Shown here piece by piece: positions 10,556 through 20,045 of a stretch of DNA of 64,000 nucleotides (positions are counted from its first letter, which is position 1; every line of letters starts with the position of its first letter). Under the pieces are notes generated by a model, which saw nothing but the letters and a program-made list of their open reading frames with translations, was not told the DNA's origin and did not search any database. The position numbers and the translations under genes were made by a program. The DNA lies in the NCBI RefSeq assembly GCF_014212055.1, contig NZ_JACJVO010000039.1, positions 1 to 64,000 on the forward strand, written 5' to 3'. The DNA comes from Cohnella zeiphila. GTDB lineage: Bacteria; Bacillota; Bacilli; Paenibacillales; Paenibacillaceae.

Positions 10556-12070
10556 CTATCTTAACGATACCGTCAGCTTCAACGTATGCTTGTCCGGACG
10601 CGTCGCTTCCGCCGCCAGTCCGAGGGATTCGGCGACCGAACGAAGCGGAATGCGGGTCGACCCGCTGACCAGCTTCGGCGCGGCGTCCAGCGTCACGCTC
10701 CGGCCGTTCGCGACAGCCGCTGACTCGTCGGGCGTCATCGCGAGCTTCCGCCCGCCGAGCGTCAACGTCAGCGTGCGCGCGCTCTCCTGCCATGACAAGG
10801 AGGCTCCGACGGCGGCTGCGAATTCCTTGGCCGGCACGAGCAGCTCGTCGGCGCCCGACACGCCGGATACGGCGGAGAAGCTGAGCTCCCGTTTGTTCCC
10901 GCCGTCGGCCAGCTCGATGTCGGCATCGAGCACTTGATCATCCGGCGTGATCACGAACCGCTGCAGCTGCTCCTCCAGCTTGTCCGCGAACGAATCCGCG
11001 TTTTCGTCCGTCATCCGGTACTTCGGGTCGTCCCTTCCGATCGCTTCTGCGATGCCGGTGTTCACGTCCTGCGCATAATGCGACAAGTCCTTGTACAGGT
11101 CAAGGTCGTACGTCCAATCCGATTCCGCCTGAAAGTCGTAGACTTTGGCGTTCGGCAGAGCCGCCAGCTGCCGGTACATCCAGCCGCTCATCTCCAGCTG
11201 GTTCCGGTAGCGGGTCTCGTTCGTCTTCTTCCACACGTCCTGCCGGAGAATACTGTACGGCGGGTAAAAGAACAGAAACTGAACGTCCGGGTATCGCTTC
11301 ACGAGCGACAGCACGTTCGTCTCGAAGCTTTGACGGATTTGATCGAGCGGGTCTTCGTTCAAACCGAAATATTTCTCCTCTTCCCCCGCCCGGCTGTATG
11401 CCGCAAGCACTTTAGCCGCTCCAAACCCGCCGCTGGCGTTCCAGTTGTACAGATGCTCCAGGTCCTGGTTCGTCCGCGTCGTATTCATCTTTAGAACGTC
11501 TTTGGCCAGCATCTCGTACACGGACACGTTCATCAGGTAACGGTAGTCGTTGGTCCAGTCGTCGTCGTACAGGTAATCGGGAAAATCGGCGGCCGTCGCC
11601 GGATCCTGATGCTTGAACGCGAAATAGTCGAGTCCCCACAGCACTTGCTTCGGCTTGCCGGTGCGCAGCGCCAGGTCGGCAATCTTGTATTGCTCCTCCG
11701 CCATCGAGCCTTCCATCGACAGCTTCAACGTTTTGCCGTGCAGCGCCTTGTCCACCACGGACGGGAGGAAATTCTCCGTCATCGAAGTGCCCAGGATGAT
11801 GGTGTCGTAATCGTAATTGCGGGCCAGACCGGGGTTCTGGTAGCGTTCCTGCGTAGAGAAGATCGGCGGGTACCAGGTCGCCTGGCGGTAAAATTGAAGC
11901 GGGTCGAACAGAAAAGTAGCCAGGCAGAAAACGGCGATCAACAGAAGGACGGAAACGGCGAAGCGAACCGTTCCCTTCCGCCACGCGGCGGAGGAAAGGC
12001 GTCTTCGCTCGCGAATCCGCCGAGAGGCGGCGCGGTCGTTGGCTGTTGCGGGCGTTAGCGGTGTTTGCAT
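10556..12070 (-). CDS. membrane-anchored SGNH-like protein with C-terminal stalk domain
   Basis: 504 residues. A cytoplasmic basic start is followed by one membrane helix (about 36-55) and an extracellular domain. G94-T95-S96 resembles the block I serine of SGNH/AlgJ-type O-acyltransferases, and D328-L-S-H331 gives the matching DxxH pair. From about 378 to the end there is a copper-amine-oxidase N-like stalk domain (VPAKEFAAAVGASLSW... IPLRSVAESLGLAAEAT), which in Firmicutes binds cell-wall material. I infer acyl transfer or hydrolysis on a wall polymer, but no MBOAT partner gene is nearby. Start ATG 12070 follows aaaggagg. It is transcribed against pssA. Confidence 0.7.
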   Translation of the reverse strand: MQTPLTPATANDRAASRRIRERRRLSSAAWRKGTVRFAVSVLLLIAVFCLATFLFDPLQFYRQATWYPPIFSTQERYQNPGLARNYDYDTIILGTSMTENFLPSVVDKALHGKTLKLSMEGSMAEEQYKIADLALRTGKPKQVLWGLDYFAFKHQDPATAADFPDYLYDDDWTNDYRYLMNVSVYEMLAKDVLKMNTTRTNQDLEHLYNWNASGGFGAAKVLAAYSRAGEEEKYFGLNEDPLDQIRQSFETNVLSLVKRYPDVQFLFFYPPYSILRQDVWKKTNETRYRNQLEMSGWMYRQLAALPNAKVYDFQAESDWTYDLDLYKDLSHYAQDVNTGIAEAIGRDDPKYRMTDENADSFADKLEEQLQRFVITPDDQVLDADIELADGGNKRELSFSAVSGVSGADELLVPAKEFAAAVGASLSWQESARTLTLTLGGRKLAMTPDESAAVANGRSVTLDAAPKLVSGSTRIPLRSVAESLGLAAEATRPDKHTLKLTVSLR

Positions 12071-12140
12071 GTGCGGCGGCCTCCTTTGACGTCTGGATGC
12101 GGGACGGGTCGGGACGCAGCGGGCGTATAGCGCCGCTTAT

Positions 12141-12178
12141 AAACAAAAACCGCCGAGCCGGCGGCGCCGGCTGGCGGT
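12141..12178 (-). terminator. terminator of the 12.2-12.6 kb minus-strand gene
   Basis: Read on the minus strand, a 13-bp GC-rich stem with one bulged base is followed by TTTTTGTTTATAA. It separates the gene from the SGNH gene further on. Confidence 0.8.
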
Positions 12179-12201
12179 CCTGCCTGACGCGCAAGCGGTC
12201 C

Positions 12202-12597
12202 TCAGGTCATATTGAACAAGCCCAGCGTCGAGCATTTGTCCGACTCCCGGGCGACGACGTCTTCCAGGCGGATGTCCAGCAGATTGCACAGCGCCGACAT
12301 GTAGAAGACGTTTTTCCCCAGCTCCGAACGCACGATATCGAGGCAGTTCTCGCAGAGAGTGCCCTTCATATGGGATTTGGACTGCTGCTTGGCCTGGTCA
12401 AGCTCCATCTCTTCCGAGAAGCCTTGGGGGCGCGCGTTCAGTTCGATGCAGCCGCATTCCGTTATGGATTTGGCAACGGCCCGGTTCACGGAAGCGTTTG
12501 ACTGGCTGTATTTGGTCAGGACATCCAGCAGACTGCGATGACGTAGCAAGAGTTCCGATACTTGATCTTGAAACTCCTGCAGCGTTGGTGCGCTCAT
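12202..12597 (-). CDS. conserved Paenibacillaceae protein, DUF1573-like
   Basis: 131 residues, soluble and mostly helical. Cysteines occur in CGC (about 48-50), C-E-N-C (about 82-85), and two single C near 104 and 121, so metal binding is possible. Relatives in Paenibacillus are, from memory, labelled DUF1573 without a known role. The ATG at 12597 has gaggtgg just upstream; a GTG at 12606 overlaps that site and is unlikely. It has its own sigma-A promoter (12639-12667) and terminator, so it is a single-gene unit facing away from yacL. Confidence 0.75.
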   Translation of the reverse strand: MSAPTLQEFQDQVSELLLRHRSLLDVLTKYSQSNASVNRAVAKSITECGCIELNARPQGFSEEMELDQAKQQSKSHMKGTLCENCLDIVRSELGKNVFYMSALCNLLDIRLEDVVARESDKCSTLGLFNMT

Positions 12598-12638
12598 CCG
12601 TTCCACCTCGGTTTACCGTTTATTTGCTATTCCCTCCC

Positions 12639-12667
12639 ATTATAGAGCAAGGAGTGCGCCATTTCAA
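12639..12667 (-). promoter_or_regulatory. sigma-A promoter of the DUF1573-like gene
   Basis: On the minus strand TTGAAA (12667-12662), 17 bases, then TATAAT (12644-12639), 42 bases before the start codon. Both boxes and the spacing are near ideal. Confidence 0.85.
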
Positions 12668-12791
12668 AAGAAGTTCGGAGAAAGGGGCCTTCGCGATCCG
12701 TCGAAGCCGGCGGAGGAGACTCGAAAGTTGGAAGCAAAGACCTTGTGGAAAGATTAGAGTGGAGAAAATTGGAACATACTGATTACCAGAT

Positions 12792-12826
12792 AAAGCGGGG
12801 CGTTCTCGCCTGGGCGCTCCCGCTTT
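12792..12826 (+). other. hairpin in the yacL leader
   Basis: An 8-bp inverted repeat (aaagcggg 12792-12799 / cccgcttt 12819-12826) lies 71 bases before yacL. Only TTT is at its 3' edge, so it is a weak terminator or a leader structure. Confidence 0.3.
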
Positions 12827-12897
12827 CGAGACGATTCGGAAAAGGACGGACCACCCGGGAAGGCCGATCCGGATTGCAAAATAAGGGAGTGATTTTT

Positions 12898-13998
12898 ATG
12901 ATGATGAGACGCATCATTCAGGCGGCGGGGCTGCTGCTTGGAATGATGATGGGACAAGCTTTTTCTTCCTGGACGCGTTCCGGCGGAACGCTGTGGAGCA
13001 GCGCGGCGTTCGGTACCGGCGCGGCGGGGCTGTCTTCCGGGCGTTACATGGCCGCCGCGATCGGAGCCATGATCGGGCTGTTCGCCGCGACGGTTCTGGC
13101 GGGGCCGATCGTAAGATCTCTGACGAGAAGCATCGAGTCGTTGTCCGGGCTGCCCGCGCGGACGCTGCTCGCCGGCGCGGCCGGAGGCGGATTGGGACTG
13201 GTGGCGGCGGTGCTGTTCTACCCGTACTTATCGGATATTCCCCGGATCGGCGGCGTTCTGTCGGCGCTGCTGGCTCTGATGCTGGCTTACGCAGGCGCGC
13301 GCATCGGGCTGCGCAAGCAGGAAGAAATCTCCGCCTGGACGTTCGCCCGCAAAGCGCCGGAGGCTCCGAAAGAAGAAGCGCCGAGGTTCGAGGAACATAA
13401 AATTTTGGATACGAGCGTCATTATCGACGGCCGGATCGCGGACATCTGCAAGACCGGATTTATCGAAGGGACGTTGGTCATTCCCGAATTCGTGCTCGAG
13501 GAGCTTCAGCATATCGCCGATTCTTCCGATCTGCTCAAGCGCAACCGGGGGCGCCGCGGGCTGGACATCCTGAACAAGATCCAGAAGGAGCTCGACGTGA
13601 AAGTGCTGATCTACGAAGACGTCGACGGCGAGCCCGGGGAAGTGGACAGCAAATTGGTCAAGCTGGCCAAGGCGATGAGGGGCAAAGTCGTCACGAACGA
13701 CTTCAACCTGAACAAGGTGTGCGAGCTTCAAGGCGTGTCGGTGCTCAACATCAACGATCTGGCCAACGCCGTCAAGCCGGTCGTGCTGCCGGGCGAGGAG
13801 ATCGTCGTACAGGTGATCAAGGACGGCAAGGAGCACGGACAAGGCGTCGCCTATCTGGATGACGGCACGATGATCGTCGTCGAAGGCGGGCGCGATTACA
13901 TTGGCACGACGATGGAAGTGCTCGTGACGAGCGTGCTGCAGACGTCGGCCGGCCGGATGATCTTCGCGAAGCCGAAGCTATTGGAAAAAGCGCTCTGA
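12898..13998 (+). CDS. yacL: PIN/TRAM domain membrane protein YacL
   Basis: 366 residues. Several membrane helices in the first 140 residues precede a PIN nuclease-like domain beginning [14 protein letters not shown] (acidic D171) and a TRAM domain (about 300-360) of the type that binds RNA. A membrane-bound ribonuclease role is inferred from the domains; the substrate is not known to me. ATG 12898 with aagggag upstream is chosen; the ORF is open for 51 more codons but without a site. In B. subtilis the same gene lies between disA and ispD; here pssA and two minus-strand genes have been placed between disA and yacL. Confidence 0.92.
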   Translation: MMMRRIIQAAGLLLGMMMGQAFSSWTRSGGTLWSSAAFGTGAAGLSSGRYMAAAIGAMIGLFAATVLAGPIVRSLTRSIESLSGLPARTLLAGAAGGGLGLVAAVLFYPYLSDIPRIGGVLSALLALMLAYAGARIGLRKQEEISAWTFARKAPEAPKEEAPRFEEHKILDTSVIIDGRIADICKTGFIEGTLVIPEFVLEELQHIADSSDLLKRNRGRRGLDILNKIQKELDVKVLIYEDVDGEPGEVDSKLVKLAKAMRGKVVTNDFNLNKVCELQGVSVLNINDLANAVKPVVLPGEEIVVQVIKDGKEHGQGVAYLDDGTMIVVEGGRDYIGTTMEVLVTSVLQTSAGRMIFAKPKLLEKAL

Positions 13999-14023
13999 CA
14001 AGGTATGATAATAGAAATGCGGG

Positions 14024-14056
14024 CGGGACACGCTCTGATGTGTCCCGTTCTTTTTT
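14024..14056 (+). terminator. intrinsic terminator after yacL
   Basis: Perfect 8-bp stem cgggacac/gtgtcccg (14024-14031, 14040-14047) followed by TTCTTTTTTG. Confidence 0.9.
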
Positions 14057-14099
14057 GTTAATTTAGGAAATGATTCGATTAAATTTCCTGTGATGAACC

Positions 14100-14158
14100 G
14101 GGGGCTCCCCCAAAAGTATTCGGAATTAAGCTCAGAGCATCACGTCACTTTTGGGGGA
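14100..14158. repeat. 59-bp palindromic intergenic repeat, copy 1
   Basis: It begins GGGGGC and then carries perfect 12-bp inverted ends, tcccccaaaagt and acttttggggga, around a variable centre. The copy at 27162-27220 has the same length and matches at 50 of 59 positions, with all changes in the centre. It lies between the yacL terminator and ispD. The initial G5 could also pair with the adjacent C5, giving two exclusive folds. Confidence 0.85.
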
Positions 14159-14184
14159 TTGGTTCTTTGAGAGGGGCTTGAAGG

Positions 14185-14895
14185 ATGAATTGGGGAGTCG
14201 TCGTCGTCGCCGCGGGCCGCGGAACGCGGATGGGAGCGCAGGGCAACAAGGTGTACCTGCCGCTGGCCGGGCGGCCGATTCTGGCTCACGCGCTGGAGAC
14301 GTTCGCTCGCTGTCCTTCCGTGGACAGCATCGCCGTCGTGGTCGCTCCGGGCGAAGAAGAGATGGCCGCCGCCGCCGTCCGCGAATTGGCTCCCGCCGAC
14401 AGCGCCAAGGTCCGGGCGATCGTGGCCGGCGGCGCCGAGCGCCAGGAGAGCGTCGGAGCGGGCCTTGCGGCTCTTGATACGGAAGGCGTGCTGGTGCACG
14501 ATGCGGCGCGGCCGCTCGTGACCGGCGGGCAGATCGAAGCGTGCTGCCGGGCGGCCGAGCGGTTCGGCGCCGCCGCGCTGGCCGTGCCGGTGAAGGACAC
14601 GATCAAGGTGGAGGGCGAACCGGGCTTCATGACCGCGACGCCGGACCGCAAGACGCTCTGGGCGGTACAGACGCCGCAGGCGTTCGTTCGGCGCGAGCTG
14701 ATCGAAGCCCATAGGGCGGCCAAGGAAGAAGGCGCCGCCGCGACGGACGATACGATGCTCATGGAGCGGCTGGGCCGCAAGGTGGCGATCGTTCCCGGAG
14801 ATTACCGCAATCTGAAAATCACGACGCCGGAGGATTTGCCGGTAGCGGAGCTGTTCCTGGCCGCGGCGTCGTCGGAAGGACGTGGACGGACTTGA
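14185..14895 (+). CDS. ispD: 2-C-methyl-D-erythritol 4-phosphate cytidylyltransferase
   Basis: 236 residues. The nucleotidyltransferase start [11 protein letters not shown] (about 7-17) binds CTP, and [10 protein letters not shown] (about 107-116) and DTIKVE match the family. It makes CDP-methylerythritol in the MEP isoprenoid pathway. It overlaps ispF by four bases (TTGA), so the two are translationally coupled. The ATG lies behind gagagggg. The 59-bp repeat sits 26 bases upstream, so it may be in the leader. Confidence 0.96.
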   Translation: MNWGVVVVAAGRGTRMGAQGNKVYLPLAGRPILAHALETFARCPSVDSIAVVVAPGEEEMAAAAVRELAPADSAKVRAIVAGGAERQESVGAGLAALDTEGVLVHDAARPLVTGGQIEACCRAAERFGAAALAVPVKDTIKVEGEPGFMTATPDRKTLWAVQTPQAFVRRELIEAHRAAKEEGAAATDDTMLMERLGRKVAIVPGDYRNLKITTPEDLPVAELFLAAASSEGRGRT

Positions 14896-15374
14896 TCAGA
14901 GTAGGGCAAGGATTCGACGTGCACCAGCTGACGGAAGGGCGGGACTGCATCATCGGCGGGGTGAAAATCCCGTACGAGAAAGGACTGCTCGGCCATTCCG
15001 ACGCCGACGTGCTGCTGCACGCGATCAGCGACGCGGTGCTCGGGGCGCTCGGGCTCGGCGATATCGGCAAGCATTTTCCGGATACCGACCCGGCGTTCAA
15101 GGACGCGGACAGCGTCAAGCTGCTGGAGCGCGTCTGGTCGCTCGCGAAGGAGCGGGGCTATAAGCTGGGCAACGCCGACGCGACGATCATCGCGCAGGCA
15201 CCGAAGATGGCGCCGCATATCCCGGCCATGACGGAAGTGATCGCGCGGGCGCTGGAAGCCGATGTTTCGCAGGTGAACGTCAAGGCCACCACGAGCGAGC
15301 GGCTCGGCTTCACGGGCCGCGGGGAAGGCATCGCGGCGCAGGCGATCGTGTGCCTGGCGCGGGAAGGGAACTGA
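14892..15374 (+). CDS. ispF: 2-C-methyl-D-erythritol 2,4-cyclodiphosphate synthase
   Basis: 160 residues, usual length. GQGFDVHQL (D9, H11) and [10 protein letters not shown] (H35 to H43) provide the zinc ligands and [11 protein letters not shown] the diphosphate site. It cyclises CDP-ME 2-phosphate in the MEP pathway, the step after IspE, which is not in the window. The start is TTG at 14892, overlapping the ispD stop. Confidence 0.97.
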   Translation: MIRVGQGFDVHQLTEGRDCIIGGVKIPYEKGLLGHSDADVLLHAISDAVLGALGLGDIGKHFPDTDPAFKDADSVKLLERVWSLAKERGYKLGNADATIIAQAPKMAPHIPAMTEVIARALEADVSQVNVKATTSERLGFTGRGEGIAAQAIVCLAREGN

Positions 15375-15402
15375 TTGATTCACTAGGAACGGGGGAACGA
15401 AG

Positions 15403-16875
15403 ATGGACCAACCAGTACGCGTCCGTTACGCGCCGAGCCCGACCGGGCATCTTCATATCGGCGGCGCCCGGACGGCGCTTTTCACTTATTTGTTCGCGAG
15501 ACAGCGCGGAGGGCAGTTCATTCTGCGCATCGAAGACACCGACCTGGGGCGCAACGTCTCCGGGGCGGCGGAAGAATTCTACAACGGGCTTCGGTGGCTC
15601 GGAATCGACTGGGATGAAGGGGAAGACGTCGGCGGCCCGTACGGCCCGTACCGCTGTACGGAACGGATGGACATTTACCGCGAGCATATCGAACGGCTAC
15701 TGGGAGAAGACAAAGCTTATTATTGCTACTGTACGGAAGAGGAGCTGGAGCGCGAGCGGGAAGAGCAGACCGCGGCGGGACAGACGCCCAAGTATTCCGG
15801 CCGCTGCCGCCATCTGACGCCGGAGCAGCGCGCGGCGTACGAAGCGGAAGGGCGCAGCCATACGGTTCGTCTTCGCGTGGGCGAAGGCGAGAAGATCGAG
15901 TTCCGAGACGAGGTTCGCGGCGAGATCTCCTTCGAGTCGGACGGCAACGACTTCGTCATCGTCAAGTCGAGCGGCATGCCGACGTACAATCTCGCCGTCG
16001 TGATCGACGACCATCTGATGAAGATCACCCACGTGACGCGCGGCGAAGAGCATATCTCCAACACGCCCCGGCAAATTTTGCTCTATCGGGCGTTCGGATG
16101 GGAAGAGCCGATCTTCGCGCATTTTAACCTGATTCTGAACGAAGCGGGCAAGAAGCTTTCCAAGCGGGACGAGTCGATTCTGCAATTCATTTCGCAATAT
16201 CGCGATCTCGGCTATTTGCCGGAAGCCATCCTCAATTTCCTGGCCTTGCTCGGCTGGTCGCCGGATACGGAAGAGGAAATTTTCTCGAAGCAGGATATCA
16301 TCGAGCGCTTCTCGTTCGACCGGGTCAACAAGTCCGGCTCGATTTTCGACCAGAAAAAACTGGCGTGGATGAACAACCACTACTTCAAAAAGGCCGATCT
16401 CGGCGAAATCGTCGCTCTCTGCGTGCCTCAGCTCCAACGGGCCGGGCTCTTGCCGGAACAGCTCGACGAGGCCAGGCAGCAGTGGGCCAAGACGCTCGTC
16501 GCCCTTAATCAGGACAAGATGAACTGCGCGGCCGACATCGTGCCGCTCACCGAGCTGTTCTTCCGGGACGAACCGGAGCTGGAAGGGGAAGGCCGCGCCG
16601 TGCTGGCGGAAGAAGGCGTGCCGAAAGTGCTGGAAGCTTTCGCCCGTCAGGTCGAAGCCATGGACGATGCGGCTTACACGGCAGACGCCATCAAAGGCGC
16701 GATCAAAGCCGTTCAGGCCGAGACCGGCGCCAAGGGCAAAGGACTGTTCATGCCGATCCGGGTAGCGCTGACCGGCCAGACGCACGGTCCCGACCTGAAC
16801 GAGACGATCTGGCTGCTCGGCCGCGTGAAAGCGTTGAAGCGGCTGCGGGAGGCCGCAAGCGGCAAGCTGGGGTGA
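15403..16875 (+). CDS. gltX: glutamate--tRNA ligase
   Basis: 490 residues, class I synthetase. The HIGH-type motif is H16-L-H-I in [11 protein letters not shown] and the KMSKS-type motif is K251-L-S-K-R255. A zinc-type insertion CYCTEEELE...CRH occurs near residues 105-140. It charges tRNA-Glu; in organisms lacking glutaminyl-tRNA synthetase it also charges tRNA-Gln, but that cannot be read here. It starts 28 bases after ispF behind a gggggaa site. Confidence 0.97.
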   Translation: MDQPVRVRYAPSPTGHLHIGGARTALFTYLFARQRGGQFILRIEDTDLGRNVSGAAEEFYNGLRWLGIDWDEGEDVGGPYGPYRCTERMDIYREHIERLLGEDKAYYCYCTEEELEREREEQTAAGQTPKYSGRCRHLTPEQRAAYEAEGRSHTVRLRVGEGEKIEFRDEVRGEISFESDGNDFVIVKSSGMPTYNLAVVIDDHLMKITHVTRGEEHISNTPRQILLYRAFGWEEPIFAHFNLILNEAGKKLSKRDESILQFISQYRDLGYLPEAILNFLALLGWSPDTEEEIFSKQDIIERFSFDRVNKSGSIFDQKKLAWMNNHYFKKADLGEIVALCVPQLQRAGLLPEQLDEARQQWAKTLVALNQDKMNCAADIVPLTELFFRDEPELEGEGRAVLAEEGVPKVLEAFARQVEAMDDAAYTADAIKGAIKAVQAETGAKGKGLFMPIRVALTGQTHGPDLNETIWLLGRVKALKRLREAASGKLG

Positions 16876-16914
16876 ATCGGGCTTCGGGCCGACAGGCGCT
16901 GCCAAGCCCGATTC
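16874..16914 (+). terminator. 11-bp hairpin at the gltX stop, no U-tract
   Basis: Perfect inverted repeat gaatcgggctt (16874-16884) / aagcccgattc (16904-16914). The base of the stem overlaps the gltX stop codon. No T run follows, as with the hairpin after clpC. Confidence 0.45.
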
Positions 16915-16927
16915 CGCGAAGTGCGCC

Positions 16928-16956
16928 TTGTCACTGCAGGCCAGTTGGGATATACT
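16928..16956 (+). promoter_or_regulatory. promoter of the cysE-cysS transcription unit
   Basis: TTGTCA (16928-16933), 17-base spacer, TATACT (16951-16956). It lies about 30 bases before the T-box leader, which is the expected place. Confidence 0.8.
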
Positions 16957-16984
16957 TGCGTTATCAGTGTTCATACCGTCAGCA

Positions 16985-17326
16985 GCGACGAACAGGAGAG
17001 TAGGTTCCGCGTCCGGAACGACCAGAGAAGGCCGCCTTGGCTGGAAGCGGCCCCTTCCGACGGAACCGAAATGCGCCTGGGAGCCGCGCCGCCGAGCGAG
17101 GGTACCGACAGCCGCGCCGATCGCGCGAGCCGAACATGCCGAAGGGCATGCGCGGCCGCAGGGGGCTTGCGGCCGGCCCCACGGGTAGGCGGCGCCGGAT
17201 GGTTCCCGTTACGGACCGGATAAGTTGGGCGATCCGCGCCTTCTAGGCAGGCGGAGGATCGGCTCAAGCAGAGTGGGACCGCGTATTCACACGCCTCTGC
17301 AGCGACATGCTGCGGAGGCTTTTTTC
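16985..17326 (+). ncRNA. T-box riboswitch, cysteine-specific, upstream of cysE
   Basis: Stem I has CAGG 16993-16996 pairing with CCTG 17076-17079 and GGTTCCG 17003-17009 pairing with CGGAACC 17061-17067. Between them lie AGAGTA on the left (the conserved AGTA of the specifier loop) and GAAATGCG on the right, placing TGC (Cys) at 17072-17074 as the specifier codon. The T-box sequence AGAGTGGGACCGCG is at 17270-17283, and a 10-bp terminator stem (17293-17302 / 17310-17319) with six T follows. Uncharged tRNA-Cys should bind and allow transcription of cysE and cysS. Confidence 0.93.
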
Positions 17327-17444
17327 ATACAGCCCGGCGCCCGAGCGCAGGGAGCGATCCGATTCCCGGCGCTCCGAACGGGAAACCGGGCGGGGCGAAG
17401 GCGGGAACGGCCCTGAGGGTACGAACATCAAGGGGGAATGGGAC

Positions 17445-18173
17445 ATGGGGTTCTGGAGCAGGATCCGCGAGGACATCGGCGCGGTTTTCGAGAACGATCC
17501 GGCGGCCCGGAGCCGGTTCGAGGTCATCTTCACGTATTCCGGGCTGCATGCCATCTGGGCGCACCGGCTGGCGCACGGCATGTACCGCCGCCGTTGGTTT
17601 ACCGCCGCCCGCATCGTTTCCCAGATCAGCCGGTTCATGACCGGCATCGAGATTCACCCTGGGGCGAAGATCGGCCGCAAGCTGTTCATCGACCACGGCA
17701 TGGGCGTCGTCATCGGCGAGACTTGCGAGATCGGCGACGAGGTCGTCATCTATCAAGGCGTGACGCTCGGCGGCACCGGCAAGGAGAAAGGCAAGCGCCA
17801 CCCGACGATCGGCAACCGCGTCGTGATCGCGTCCGGCGCCAAGGTGCTCGGTTCGTTCAAAGTTGGCGATAATTCCAATATCGGGGCCAACTCGGTCGTG
17901 CTGAAGCCCGTTCCCGCGGAAAGCACCGTCGTCGGCATTCCGGGGCGGGTCGTCAAACGCAACGGCGAGCGGGTCGGCGACCGGCTCGATCATACGAACC
18001 TGCCCGACCCGCTCATCGAGTCGTTCCGCTACATGCAGAAGGAGATCGACCGGCTCCGGGCCGAGGTCGAGGAGCTGAAGCGCGAGGCCGAGGAACGGGC
18101 GGAAGCCGATGCCGGACGCAGAGCCGCACGGTTGGAACGGGAGACGGTGGGCGCCTGCCCGCGAGACCAGTAA
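17445..18173 (+). CDS. cysE: serine O-acetyltransferase
   Basis: 242 residues. An N-terminal helical part is followed by left-handed beta-helix hexapeptide repeats (about residues 65-170) with the acetyl-CoA and serine-site segments [22 protein letters not shown] and [18 protein letters not shown]. It forms O-acetylserine from serine, the first step of cysteine synthesis. A charged C-terminal coil (about 195-232) is longer than in the smallest homologues. ATG 17445 lies behind aaggggg. It is first after the Cys T-box, so it is induced when tRNA-Cys is uncharged. Confidence 0.95.
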   Translation: MGFWSRIREDIGAVFENDPAARSRFEVIFTYSGLHAIWAHRLAHGMYRRRWFTAARIVSQISRFMTGIEIHPGAKIGRKLFIDHGMGVVIGETCEIGDEVVIYQGVTLGGTGKEKGKRHPTIGNRVVIASGAKVLGSFKVGDNSNIGANSVVLKPVPAESTVVGIPGRVVKRNGERVGDRLDHTNLPDPLIESFRYMQKEIDRLRAEVEELKREAEERAEADAGRRAARLERETVGACPRDQ

Positions 18174-18198
18174 ATTTTTTTCAAAGGAGCTTTGCCAA

Positions 18199-19602
18199 GT
18201 GACCCTGACGATCTATAACAGCCTCACCCGGGAAAAAGAAACGTTCGTGCCGCTCCATCCGGAGCGCGTAAATATGTACGTATGCGGTCCGACCGTGTAC
18301 GACTATATCCATATCGGGAACGCGCGGCCCGCCATCTTCTTCGACGTCGTGCGCCGGTACCTGGAGCTCATCGGCTATGAAGTGAACTACGTCGTGAACT
18401 TTACGGACGTGGACGACAAGATGATCCGCCGCGCCGAGCAGCTCGGAATTACGGTGCCGGAGCTGGCGGAGCGCTTCATCGCCGGCTTCAACGAAGACCG
18501 CGAAGGGCTCGCCGTCCGCCCGGCCACGATCAATCCCCGGGTGACCGAGAACATTCCGGAGATCGTGGCGTTCATCGCCGATCTGGTGGCCAAGGGCTTC
18601 GCTTACGAGAGCGGCGGCGACGTCTATTACCGCACGTCCGCTTTTCCGGAATACGGCAAGCTTTCCCATAAAAATCTGGACGAACTGCAGTACGGCATCC
18701 GGGTCGAAGTGGACAGCCGCAAGGAAAGCCCGCAGGATTTCGTCCTCTGGAAGGCGGCGAAGCCGGGCGAGATCCATTGGCCGAGTCCATGGGGCGAAGG
18801 GCGCCCCGGCTGGCACATCGAGTGCTCCGCGATGGCGCTTCGGTACGCGGGGGAGACGCTGGACATCCACGGCGGCGGCCACGATCTGCAGTTCCCGCAC
18901 CACGAATGCGAGATCGCGCAGTCCGAGGCGATGACCGGGAAGCCGCTGGCGCGCTATTGGATGCATAACGGCTTCGTCAACATCAACAATGAGAAGATGT
19001 CCAAGTCGCTCGGCAACGTCGTCAACCCGCGGGAGCTGCTCAAGGCGACCAGCGCGCAGGCGCTCCGCTATGTCATGCTCACGACGCATTACCGCAGTCC
19101 GCTCAACTTCAGCGAGGAGGTCATCCGGCAGGCGGAGAACAGCGTGCTGCGGCTGACGAACAGCCGCGACAACGCCAAGCACCGACTGACCGCCGTCGAT
19201 CCGGCGGCCCCGGCCGGGCCCGATCCGGAGATCGCGGAGAAGCTGGAGAAGCTTCGGGCCGAGTTCCGGGCGAAAATGGACGACGACTTCAATACGGCCG
19301 ACGCCGTCACCGTCTGGTATCAGCTCGTGTCCGAGACGAACGCGTATCTGCAGAGAGAGACGACGGAAGCGTCCACCTTGAAGGAGATTCTCGGATTGAT
19401 CGAGGAATTCGATTCCGTGCTGGGGCTGCTTCCTCCGGAGGAGGAGCTGCAGGACGCCGAGATTGACGCTCTGATCGCGGAGCGGACGGAAGCGCGCAAG
19501 AGCCGCAACTTCGCGCGGGCCGACGAGATTCGGGATTTGCTGGCGGAGAAGGGCATCCTGCTCGAAGACACGCAGCAGGGCATCCGTTGGCGGCGCAAAT
19601 GA
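18199..19602 (+). CDS. cysS: cysteine--tRNA ligase
   Basis: 467 residues, class I synthetase. [18 protein letters not shown] contains the zinc-binding cysteine and HIGH motif (about residues 27-44), and KMSKSLGNV the KMSKS loop near 268. HIECSAMA and [11 protein letters not shown] give the other zinc ligands. The GTG start at 18199 is chosen because of aaaggagc just upstream; the open frame before it lies within cysE. It shares the T-box-controlled transcript with cysE and overlaps mrnC by ATGA. Confidence 0.96.
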   Translation: MTLTIYNSLTREKETFVPLHPERVNMYVCGPTVYDYIHIGNARPAIFFDVVRRYLELIGYEVNYVVNFTDVDDKMIRRAEQLGITVPELAERFIAGFNEDREGLAVRPATINPRVTENIPEIVAFIADLVAKGFAYESGGDVYYRTSAFPEYGKLSHKNLDELQYGIRVEVDSRKESPQDFVLWKAAKPGEIHWPSPWGEGRPGWHIECSAMALRYAGETLDIHGGGHDLQFPHHECEIAQSEAMTGKPLARYWMHNGFVNINNEKMSKSLGNVVNPRELLKATSAQALRYVMLTTHYRSPLNFSEEVIRQAENSVLRLTNSRDNAKHRLTAVDPAAPAGPDPEIAEKLEKLRAEFRAKMDDDFNTADAVTVWYQLVSETNAYLQRETTEASTLKEILGLIEEFDSVLGLLPPEEELQDAEIDALIAERTEARKSRNFARADEIRDLLAEKGILLEDTQQGIRWRRK

Positions 19603-20030
19603 CGGAGCTTAACCAAGCCGTCATTGCGCCCTTGCTGCCCGACCGCGTTCCGGCGAGCCAGCTGAGCCCGATCGTGCTCGCCTACATCGGCGACGCGGTG
19701 TTCGAGGTGTACGTGCGCCAGCATCTGATCGCGTCGGCGGCCCGCAAGCCGCACGAGCTGCACCGCGCCGCGACCCGCTACGTGTCGGCGGCGGCGCAGG
19801 CGAAGCTGCTGCAGCGGTGGATGCCGCTGCTGACCGAGGAAGAGGCGGATATCGCCCGCAGGGGCCGCAACAGCAAGTCGGGGCAGGCGCCGAAGAACGC
19901 CGATCCGGTCGATTATCGCCACGCCACCGGGCTGGAAAGCCTGGTTGGCTATCTATATTACCGCGGAGAGCGGGACAGACTCGAACAGCTGATCGCCCTG
20001 GCCTTCTCGGAAGAGCCGGCGGCGGAGTGA
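19599..20030 (+). CDS. mrnC: Mini-ribonuclease III
   Basis: 143 residues. It is an RNase III catalytic domain without the RNA-binding domain: AYIGDAVFEVYVR carries the catalytic aspartate, and ARRGRNSKSG and YRHATGLESLVGYLY complete the site. It matures the 5' and 3' ends of 23S rRNA. The ATG overlaps the cysS stop (ATGA), so it is translationally coupled. Confidence 0.95.
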   Translation: MTELNQAVIAPLLPDRVPASQLSPIVLAYIGDAVFEVYVRQHLIASAARKPHELHRAATRYVSAAAQAKLLQRWMPLLTEEEADIARRGRNSKSGQAPKNADPVDYRHATGLESLVGYLYYRGERDRLEQLIALAFSEEPAAE

Positions 20031-20045
20031 GAAAGGAAGATTCGA

